Positions 7,706 through 16,700 of a stretch of 23,201 bases of DNA are shown here, piece by piece. The position numbers were made by a program, and so were the translations under genes. The notes under the pieces are model-generated. The model worked only from the letters and a program-made list of their open reading frames with translations. It searched no databases and was not told the DNA's origin. Every line of letters starts with the position of its first letter. Positions within the stretch are counted from its first letter, which is position 1. The DNA comes from Cudoniella acicularis (taxonomy: Eukaryota > Ascomycota > Leotiomycetes > Helotiales > Helotiaceae): positions 1 to 23,201 of the forward strand of contig JAAMPI010000909.1 of the NCBI GenBank assembly GCA_013054445.1, given 5' to 3'.

Positions 7706-9530
7706 CTACCATTCTACGACCACTCGCTGCGGCGTGTTTGTCTCGCCAGGTTTTGGTGCATTGCGTATGAAAACCAATTCTGCCCTCCCGTCTCCCACGT
7801 TACAATGTACTTGAAGTACGATGATCCGCCGTGTCGCATCAACAAAATGTTCACTGTCTGCAACTTGGTCACACTCCTCTATTTCCATAACTCTCTGGGC
7901 AACCTTTGCTACCGTTTTCGAGCTCCACTTCAACAAATTAGTACTATAGTGTCTCTCGCAGTAGGGAGCCAGGCCTGGAGGATGAAATATCATCTTGTAA
8001 TAAACAGGGAATTGCAAAAAGGGACAAATGAATAAGCTGCTTACGATGCCTTCCCTTCTCGTTTCTGAATTCAAAATGGCAATCGCTTTTCGTCGTTGTG
8101 TAGGTTTCCTACACTTCACTGCTATGAAGTAGAGTGGGAATAGAACCGTGGTGTTTAGAGTGAAGATCGGTTTCTTGCCCATGGGTCTGGTCGGGGACGA
8201 TGGCGCCCGTGATATTTCGGATACGGCTTCGGCATGCAAAAGCATGTCGTCGAACTCAGACACAAACGCATCCCAAACCATTTCATCTCTTGAATGATCA
8301 ACATGAAGACAAATGCGCCCTAGTTTCCACTGCAGTTTTGCGATATGTATTTCTTTCTGTGTTGCTGTTTTAATTGGACCCGCTCGCTCCAAATTTTCAA
8401 TTAGTTGCTTGAAACTATGAAGCCACTTTTGAATTTCGAGCGTGCCGAGTTGCGCATTAAATCCTCGCCTATCCTCATATGCGTTGGGGCTAACATTATC
8501 AAAGCAGTTTCATGACACCATACCCCATTTAAAGCATCACGCGCTGCTTCCATATTTGTCAAAGTTACAGATACTGAAGGCGTAGGTGAGGCAGCTTGCC
8601 GCTGATTGTCAGATCCCAAATTAAGTTGCCTGTGACGACCTATAATTAATTGACACACTTGAATGTCGAGGCGAGATAAAATAAGGCGCAGTGTCGATAG
8701 CGATGCATAAGGTATTGCCGAGGTTGTGAGACTTCTCTGTCCGGATACGAATGGTGACTGTTGCTCGTGTTCCCTCAAAATCTTTGCACCGCCATCGAGA
8801 TGAGAAAGGGCCGAACGCTTGTTACAACGCAAAATCTGATTATAGATAAGCGATGCCCTCATTCGTACGTCGATACAAGACTTAGGGATCCGAAGAAGAG
8901 AAGCCTACCTCGAAACAGAAAAACAGCACACAGGCGATCAATGCTACATCAACCTTCTGTCTCTCCTTTTGTTGTGGGTTTAATAAGAACCCAATGGCTT
9001 TCACATACTGGCGGGTAGCAAAAGCATGCTCTGCCTCTTTCAAGCCAGGATCTTGAGTATGTGGCTCCTTCAGTTCGAAAGACTTGTGCAGGGATCCTAA
9101 TGCCACGACAGCGTGCTTGATAGCTGGTTCGTGGTGAGCTGCTTGCGGCACCAAGCGACTCCAGAAGTCAGAAGTGAGCATTCCGCCCAGGTGCGGTATT
9201 GTCTCTCGAACGAAATAGGTGAAAGAGCGGCGCTCCTGTGGGTCTGCAAACCTTTCTGTCTCCTAACACGCGCCATATGCAGGGCCTCCTGCAGAGGGGG
9301 GGGTTTGGTTAAAAGGAGCCAGGGTGGGATCATATCGGATTGATAGCCATCACACTTCCGGCCCGTGCTGCTGCATCTCAGGCAAGCTGGTTTGTTCTCG
9401 TCGTATTTGACTCGGCGTATCTTATGAGGGGTTTAGGGCCTATCTATATAGCAGCGGCAAACAAGGATGAACTGACCTACACGTTTTACAGCCACTCTTA
9501 ACCTTTGGCTTGAAAGCACGGCGGCGGGGG
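7706..9530 (-). pseudogene. Decayed Zn2Cys6 fungal transcription factor
   Basis: Reading the minus strand from about 9530: a basic leader (RRRAFKPKVK), then SGCKTC, an intron (9476-9421), then IRRVKYDENKPACLRCSSTG and RKCDGY. This is a Zn2Cys6 finger whose third cysteine is Tyr (codon 9405-9403). The middle-homology region follows (FWSRLVPQAAHHEPAIKHAVV, ALGSLHKS), with good introns at 8908-8836 and 8044-7928, the latter with a TACTAAT branch site. The C-terminal end (TPQRVVVEW) is intact. Lesions: no in-frame ATG; the finger intron joins out of phase by one base; a frame change occurs between the finger and the helical region, near the G8 run at 9296-9303; another lies near 8507-8515 between NGVWCHE and FDNVSPNAYEDRRGF. 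The spliced parts clearly derive from one gene of this family. Several independent lesions argue for a pseudogene. Confidence 0.75.
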
Positions 9531-10015
9531 TGCGTTAGAGCACCTTGCTTGCTATCCGTTAGGTTGCATGTGTTGTGAGTGCAGGATAGCGCTTAAAGCT
9601 TTTCAAGTATTTAGTCTTACTTGATATCAAGCAAGAAAATGGTCACGTTTTCGAATGCCAATATTTTGTTTGATTCGTTTCGTACCATAAACACGAACTC
9701 TGAAGTAGACGTGATTTTTCACACCGAGAATGAAAAGTAAGTTCTGGTTTACAAGGAAATTACAGCTGACGCGACGCCGTCCTGTCGATGATCGAAGGAT
9801 TTAACGAAGGGGCCAATCAGAGCTCCGGGTTGTTTGAGGTGGTCGCATGAGGCGTTGGGGGACTCTTCCTCTTGTCTAGGATAAGACCCGGGACCCGATT
9901 GACGATCTTCGTTTGAAACGGGCCTTAACGGAGTTGAAAAACGCCTCGTTGAAAGAGGAAAAATGCCTTGAGTTGCCTTTAAGTCGTCTCAAGTGAGATG
10001 ACCTGTTCTATCTAA
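9531..10015. other. Gene-poor interval with one orphan mini-frame
   Basis: This stretch separates the decayed transcription factor from the decayed DUF1399 gene. Its only notable frame is at 9639-9740 on the plus strand: an ATG with 33 codons (MVTFSNANILFDSFRT...) that ends at an excellent splice-donor match (GAAAAGTAAGT). It could be an orphan first exon, but I found no acceptor that continues it. Nothing else can be supported. Confidence 0.3.
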
Positions 10016-11471
10016 AATAATTGTGAACAAGTGCTCAGCACCAAATGGCGAGACCAATTCAGCGCGGAATTCGAGGCACCTCCAGATTACAGCCTGGAGC
10101 CTCGTCTACAAAGCCTCTTTGTTGCTACTTCTTTAAGTAAAACTACACTTTCAAATACTCTCCCTTCTCTTGCAAATTGCAGAATACCTGTCCCTCATTC
10201 AAGCTTTCCGGCAGTTACAACTGAGTATTTCGGCTTCAGATGGACTTTTTGGCATTAGTGACTCTTTTTCTCACCAAGCCCCGTGTCCGGAAAGAGAGGA
10301 TGAATTAAAGAAGATAGGGGAGAAGAGATGGAATATTTATGTGAACCGGACAGTCGAGAGGTTCGAAACTTGGTTGAAAGGGGTCATTCCTGCTACTGTT
10401 GCAGGCCGACCCGCAGCAAGACTGACGATTAGAGATATGGCAAAAAAGGAGACTTTTGAGGATTTACCTTCGAGAGCACTCGCATTAAAGATGGGCCGGG
10501 ACGTGATGCCGCCGTTAGGTACATCTACTCACTTCATATTACCGCAGTCTAAGAACTAATGCATTCTAGATGTTTTATTCATATGGCACACCTTCATGCT
10601 CTCGCTTCAAAAATACCTTGAAGAATGTCTCCGATTCGGAAGAATGGATTTTTGGGCCACTGGTTTTCCATGGGACACAATCACCGCTTGCTTCAATGAA
10701 GACACGACATACAATCCCGGAACATCCGCGCAAGAAGTGTTCGAAGAACGAACGGGTTACGCATGGGACAATCTTAATGGCTCTCCCGTGAAAGTACTAC
10801 TATGTCCGAAAGATAATACGCAAATTTTCATCCCGTGGACAACATGCGACTCTATCAACACTACCATAGAAGCAAGAGACCTCAACGATATCGACATAGA
10901 CACCAGACCCCTAGGAACAGGCTATGCAGAAAAGGAATTCCATACCACGTGTCCCACATGTTCCACCAGAATAACACACGAATACCTGCAGGTGCAAAAA
11001 TTCAGAAAAGATGCAGAGGGCCTAGTTCTGAATAATTACCCTTTGCCTGGCACGATCCTTTCGCCTGATGGCTTGCCTATTTCTGATTCTCCGAAAAAGC
11101 TAGCGGGGTGTCCGAGATTGTTTCCGAATAGGTTGGTAGAAACAGGTTTGATTGGGGGAATTGTGCGTGTTGCGGAGGGAGAAACGCCGAGGATGGGGGG
11201 GGTTTGGGGGGGTTTTTGAGGAGCCGGTGGAGGTGAAAAGTAAGGTTAGGAAGGCGAATGGGAGGTGGTTGTTCGGGGGAATGGGGGATGGGGAAAAGAA
11301 GGCATTGAAGGCTGTGGTCAAGAGATATGGCGTTGGTTATGGGGGCTGAACGTTGATATTGTGATAATTGTGAGGGAGGCAGGTGAGTTTTGCAGAGATG
11401 TTATGAAGTATGGATGGTTTGCTGGAGAGGATTGTGATGGAGTGTTAGAGGGAGCAGTGGTGAAATACTAG
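10016..11471 (+). pseudogene. Truncated, frameshifted DUF1399 (glycine-rich-domain-protein-like) gene
   Basis: Exons to 10136, 10183-10518 and 10570 onward join cleanly over introns of 46 and 51 bp. The protein shows DUF1399 landmarks: STKWRDQFSAEFEAPPDYSL, KYLSLIQAFRQL, KRWNIYVNRTVERFETWL, MPPLDVLFIWHTFMLSLQ, FWATGFPWDTI, TGYAWDNL, and paired cysteines (LLCPK, TTCPTCSTRITH). DUF1399 proteins are cytosolic and of unclear function in fungi. Damage: a stop at 10013-10015 with no ATG before the first recognisable residue. The frame ends at a TGA (11217) just after a G8 run (11195-11202), while the homologous-looking sequence (FEEPVEVKSKVRKANGRWLF) continues in the next frame. It shifts again near G5 at 11341-11345 into GLNVDIV, then stops at 11469-11471. 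The product is also much shorter than typical family members. Confidence 0.65.
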
Positions 11472-12773
11472 AATGGCTTAAAGAGTGGAGGAAGCAGGAG
11501 TGCGATTTCTACGCCAGAAATGAATTTCGTCCGGGTAAGTTCTCCTTTTCCTTTCTGAAGCTAGCCTTCCGCGCTTAATTCCGCATTCTTTACTTTCACC
11601 TGTGTACCCCACACGTCTATATTTCTTGGGCCTTCTTTTACTGTTCTCCGTTGTATAAAAATTATCAGATATGACCAATCTACAATTTACTAGCACTATT
11701 TTAAAACCAGCACATACACCTCCTCTCCACTACACACATTTTTGCCGTCATTCCTCAAAATCAGTCTTTCATAATCCCGGCTCCTGAGAACCGATAGTAG
11801 GCTGTTTTCACACATTATTCGCAGTGGGATGCCGGAAACTATGTAGAAAGGGGGATAAGCGAGTTGTTGGAATGGAAGTGAAGGGAAGGACTTCTGTTAG
11901 AAGCGAGACATCAGAACTATATTCTACTGTATTGTGTGGTTTTTCTTTGGACAAGGAAGTGGAAGGACATGCTGAGCGTCGGCCCTTCGATGGAGGGCTC
12001 AAGCCTCTTTTGCTTGTCCAATCGAATTTCGCATTGGCTTTGGTACCACCGGCTTTTGAAGAGTTGTACCGTTTTTGCATACACTTCAGCACTAATGTTC
12101 CGAGGGCAGAGTTTCTGTTCAAGCTGCTGTCAAGGCATCTGCTGTCGTTGTCGATATCATTATTAGGAAGCACACTCTCAATTTTGACTTGGACCTTTAG
12201 CATGGCTTTGATTGGTAAACTCCATCTCCCGTTGAAGTTGGCGAGGAGGAAGGAAGTACCTAGTGTATTTTCCCATTCTGCCAGTAGCACTTCCACCGAA
12301 TCTGTAACTTCTCAAAAACATGGCAATGCGAAATGGTCTGCCTCTACTTAAGGATAAACAGTGGGAGAAGGGAAACAAGGCGTATTTTATAGTAATGGAG
12401 ACGTGAAGGAAAATCAAATTGCCTATTCTTTTCGAGCATGACTAGATGGAAAAGTCTGGAGGTTTATCACTTTGGTGGATTTTGGTGAGGCAGAATATAA
12501 TCGGAGCTGAGGGGTTTCATTTCATCTTTTCATGACTCTGAAGGGGTTTTCTAACCGGAAAATAGGACAGTGATACCTTCCATGGCTATAAGATCAAGCA
12601 AAAATCCAAGCATTTTCACCCCTCCCCTTTGCGGATGCTCGAGAGTTCATTTGGTTATCGCAGAAGTGAGATCATGGCCACAAAGCACCCCCATATCCCA
12701 GCCGTTTTATACATGTACAATGCTGCCTTGCAGCTTGATATCATAATACAGTGCCATCATATCCCGATCTTCC
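11472..12773. other. Largely empty interval upstream of the COX20 3' end
   Basis: No recognisable gene, tRNA or transposon was seen over this 1.3 kb. The only frames of any length are the weak minus-strand ORF listed at 11808-12203 and an overlapping plus-strand frame (11824-12351) that opens with GTG and has a biased leucine/serine composition. The part nearest COX20 (12360-12770) should contain the COX20 3' untranslated region. Confidence 0.4.
11808..12203 (-). CDS. Weak hypothetical ORF, unrecognised
   Basis: From an ATG at 12203 the minus strand encodes 131 residues (MLKVQVKIESVLPNNDIDNDS...) ending at 11808. The frame is open upstream to an acceptor-like TTACAG at 12302. The extra residues there read plausibly (SVEVLLAEWENTLGTSFLLANF), so an internal exon of a longer gene is possible, but I found no partner exon. 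There are no known motifs, and the Ser/Thr/Lys-rich C-terminal half looks unstructured. It may be chance. Confidence 0.22.
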   Translation of the reverse strand: MLKVQVKIESVLPNNDIDNDSRCLDSSLNRNSALGTLVLKCMQKRYNSSKAGGTKANAKFDWTSKRGLSPPSKGRRSACPSTSLSKEKPHNTVEYSSDVSLLTEVLPFTSIPTTRLSPFLHSFRHPTANNV

Positions 12774-13412
12774 TTACCAGAATTTCCAAGAACTCTTCCT
12801 CTTGGCATCCTCTTCGGCTTTTTTATCAGCCTCCTCTTTTAACCTCCTCCTCTCATCCCTTTTTGCCTTGGCTTCTGCTTCTTTCTCCGCCTTCTTTCGA
12901 TCGATGATTTCAACAGCTCTTTTCATGTGCGATTTTTCAAGCATTCGTCTATATTGACAAAATTCGTAATTGGCAAAGGCGGTAAATATGAAGGTTCCTA
13001 CTGCCCAATTGGCAGCTTTGGGTACTGACGCTACTTGAAATCAGTAAAATTCTGTAGCTACTTTGCAATCAAAGGTTAACCTACCACCCCATAAAGCTCT
13101 AACTCCACCCATTGCAAAACCTCCCCCAATGCCCGTGAGTAGACTTTCTCTCACACATGGGTACATATGCACTTGTTTGAAATCTTCCACCCGCACAGTC
13201 TTAATCGCATCTGCCAATCCCGGATTCTTCTCCCGGCCACCAGCAGTGTTTTGGCCAGACCCTTCGGGAAGAGCATTTGCATTTGGTGGTGGAGCAGAGA
13301 AGACTTCGTAGATTTTGTTTGGGGTTTTAACATGTTCGGGTGGCTCGGTCGCCCCTGGAGGAGGACCTCGAGGAGGAATTGGTGTTTGCGAATCTCGAGT
13401 ATCGCCTGCCAT
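12774..13412 (-). CDS. COX20: Cytochrome c oxidase assembly factor COX20
   Basis: Exon 1 is 13412-13085 and exon 2 is 13030-12774, separated by a 54-bp intron (donor GTAGGT, acceptor TAG), giving 194 residues. Cox20 is a mitochondrial inner-membrane chaperone that holds newly made Cox2 during maturation of complex IV. Visible family marks are TVRVEDFKQVHMYPCVRESL, TM1 TGIGGGFAMGGVRALWG, then ASVPKAANWAVGTF with TM2 running into ANYEFCQYRR. A long charged helix (RKKAEKEAEAKAKRDERRR) follows, ending SSWKFW. The N-terminal 60 residues are proline-rich and poorly conserved. The ATG at 13412 is the only start in frame before the conserved block. COX20 diverges from POL2 across 369 bp. The acceptor is a tandem AAG-TAG pair (NAGNAG), so a variant with one extra Val before ASVPK may also be made. 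Confidence 0.9.
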
Positions 13413-13499
13413 TATGTTGTAGTCTGGTTGAGCAGTGGTTGGATGAGGCGAGTCGGATCATCTTGATATCTGCATTAAGACGAGTTAGGGACCACCGTA

Positions 13500-13511
13500 G
13501 TACTCGAGTAC
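13500..13511. promoter_or_regulatory. 12-bp palindrome GTACTCGAGTAC in the COX20/POL2 promoter
   Basis: A perfect 12-bp inverted repeat centred on CTCGAG lies 88 bp upstream of the COX20 start and 270 bp upstream of the POL2 start. A dimeric activator site is possible. There is no direct evidence of function beyond the symmetry and the position inside a bidirectional promoter. Confidence 0.3.
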
Positions 13512-13527
13512 CCCTGTCTTCGGCTTT

Positions 13528-13554
13528 ACGCGCGACGCGGTCTCGCCGACGCGT
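13528..13554. promoter_or_regulatory. Cluster of three ACGCG cores, including a perfect MluI cell-cycle box
   Basis: Within 27 bp of the 369-bp divergent promoter there are three ACGCG cores: ACGCGC at 13528-13533, ACGCGG at 13535-13540 and a full ACGCGT at 13549-13554. ACGCGT is the MCB site bound by the Swi6/Mbp1 (MBF) complex, which drives G1/S transcription of replication genes in yeasts, POL2 among them. The cluster is 228 bp upstream of the POL2 ATG. Its sequence and its gene partner agree; binding in this organism is inference. Confidence 0.6.
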
Positions 13555-13781
13555 CGTGCCATCCAATTCAACCCTCATTTTCAATTTTCAATTACAACTT
13601 CAAACAAAACAGTTCCCCTGCGAAAACGAAAATCGCCCTTATTTCGACGAAGACGCCTCACATATGATTCCTCAGAAATCAGTCGAGGAGCAAGCAATTC
13701 TTTAACTAGACTTGCGACAGCTTCAACTCCTATTTCCAAGTCGAACACAACCGCAGGATCTCCTGCAAGACAACAACCACA

Positions 13782-16700
13782 ATGCCGGGCCCACGGATGC
13801 CCAAGAATGGCTATCGAAGAGGAGGAAAACAAGCATACCACGGCCCTCGAAAAGCAAAAACATTCACGCCCTCCAACCGCAATGAAGCCACCTCCACAGA
13901 CGAGAAGCGCGAAGCCGTTAGGCTGGGCAATTCCATTGACGAGGCTATGGGCTTCGCGCGGTACGATTCTGGCAAGAAGAAAGTCGGATGGCTCGTCAAC
14001 CTCAAATCTACGAGGATAGAAGATGACAAAATTGCGGATGGGAGGGCGGGACTTGATTGTTATTTTATCGAGGAGGACGGGGGAACGTTTAAGGCCACGC
14101 TGGAATATGATCCGTATTTCCTTGTTGCGGTGAAGAGGGGATACGAGCCAGAAGCCGAAGAGTGGCTAAAACGAGCTCCCGGAGGAGGCGTGGTCAAGAG
14201 TTTGAGAAAAGTCGAGAAGGAGGATCTGCAGATGCCGAATCATTTGCTGGGATATCGGAGAACTTTCTTTGAATTACGGTTCAATAATGTGAGCGATTTG
14301 CTGGCCGCGAGGAGGGATATTATGCCCATTGCGGAGAAGAATAAGAAGAACATGAATGCGATGGATACTTATGCAGAGGTCGCCAGGTAGGTTTTGTTGG
14401 GAAAAGAAGAGTCATGGCGGCTAATTTTGGGCAGTGCAAATGCTGGGTTCGACCTCTTTGACGACGACCGTGATGACGATAAACGACTTAATGTTTCTGT
14501 TGCTGATGCTAGCGATTTCATTGTGGATATAAGGGAATGGGATGTACCATATCACGTACGGGTAATGATAGACATGGGTAAGAAAATATAGTAGATCTAC
14601 AGGCCATTGTACTGACACCCGCAGATATAAGGACCGGAAAATGGTATACGGTTGAGGCAAAACACGGCGTTACGACCATGAAGTGTTTAGAAGAGCGATT
14701 GCAGAGAGCCGATCCAGTGGTTATGGCATACGATATCGAAACGACGAAATTACCCCTGAAATTTCCAGATGCGGCCATCGACCAAATTATGATGATTTCG
14801 TACATGATCGACGGACAAGGCTTTTTGATCACGAATCGAGAAATCGTTTCGGAAGATATCGACGATTTCGAATACACCCCCAAGCCGGAATACGATGGAC
14901 CTTTCATGATTTTCAATGAACCCGACGAGAAAGCAGTTATCGAAAGATTCTTTCTGCATATAAAAGAAGCCCGGCCGACAGTGATAGCAACCTACAACGG
15001 AGATTTCTTCGATTGGCCATTTGTAGATGCTCGAGCAAGTGTCAATGGCATTGATATGTACCAAGAAATTGGCTGGAGAAAAGGCGCGGATGACCAATAT
15101 TGCTGTGACTACAGTGCACATATGGACTGTTTCCATTGGGTCAATCGAGACAGTTACTTGCCACAAGGAAGTCGTGGTCTTAAGGCTGTCACTACTGCCA
15201 AACTTGGATACGATCCCGACGAACTCGACCCCGAACTGATGCTTCGATATGCAAGTGAAAAACCTCAAACCCTGGCAGAGTACTCGGTATCAGATGCTGT
15301 GGCGACATATTATTTGTACATGAAATATGTGCACCCTTTCATTTTCTCACTGTGTACAATTATTCCTTTGGGACCAGACTCTGTTTTACGAAAAGGAACT
15401 GGAACCCTTTGCGAAATGCTGCTCATGGTGCAGGCCTATCAAAAGGAGATTGTGCTACCTAACAAACATGTCTCGCCAAAAGAGTCCTTCTGGGAAGGAC
15501 ATCTTCTGGAGTCAGAAACGTATGTTGGTGGTCACGTCGAAAGTATCGAAGCCGGAGTTTTCAGAGCCGATATTCCTGTCAATTTTGCGGTCGATACCAC
15601 GGCGATAGATGAGCTATTAGTAGATCTAGACGCAGCCCTCAAATTCAGTATTGAGGTCGAAGAGAAAAAATCATTGGACGATGTGGTCAATTACGACGAA
15701 GTAAAACAACAAATCACGGACCGATTGAATAGTCTCAAGGAAACAGCAAATCGAAGCGAGCGCCCTTTAATATACCATTTAGACGTAGCATCCATGTATC
15801 CGAATATCATGACTACGAATCGGTTGCAGCCGGATTCCATGATCGAGGAGGCTGATTGCGCGGCCTGTGACTTCAACCGTCCTGGAAAGACCTGTGATCG
15901 GCGAATGCCGTGGGCTTGGAGAGCAGAGTATCTCCCTGCGAAGCGAGACGAATACTTGATGATAAGAAACTCCCTTGAAAACGAGAAATTTCCCGGAAAG
16001 TGGCCCAGTAGCCCTCCACAAGCTTTCCAAGATCTTTCAGCTGATGAGCAAGCCTCTCTCATTCGCAAACGACTGCAAATATATAGTCAAAAGATTTATC
16101 ATAAAATCCACGAGTCGAAGACAATAGAGAGAGAAGCTATCATTTGCCAGCGGGAAAACCCTTTCTACATTGATACCGTCAGAGATTTCCGAGATCGGCG
16201 ATACGACTATAAAGGGAAGCAAAAAGTCTGGAAGGGCAAGACAGAAGCTCTCAAAGCATCCGGTGCCTCAGCTGTTGAAATTGAAAACGGAAAGAAAATG
16301 ATCGTGCTTTTCGACTCCTTGCAATTGGCTCACAAAGTTATTCTGAATTCATTCTACGGCTACGTCATGAGAAAAGGATCGCGTTGGTATTCCATGGAAA
16401 TGGCCGGTGTTACTTGTTTAACAGGAGCTCATATCATTCAAATGGCCCGACAACTTGTCGAGCGAATTGGACGACCTCTGGAACTAGATACTGATGGTAT
16501 CTGGTGTATGCTACCCGCGACATTCCCGGAAAACTACGGTTTCAAGCTCAAAAACGGAAAGAAACTCGCCATTTCATACCCATGTGTCATGTTGAATCAT
16601 CTTGTCCACGCCAAATTCACAAATGATCAATATCAGACCTTAGTTGATCCCAAGACTTTTAAATACGAGACCCACAGCGACAACTCCATTTTCTTCGAAG

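Noticed and set aside
8482..8516. A 34-bp GT..AG segment in the decayed factor as an intron explaining the frame change
   Set aside because: It is too short for a fungal spliceosomal intron, and removing it leads to an in-frame stop.
11824..12351. 175-codon plus-strand frame
   Set aside because: It opens with GTG, is rich in Leu/Ser, and overlaps the equally weak minus-strand frame. No motif was seen.
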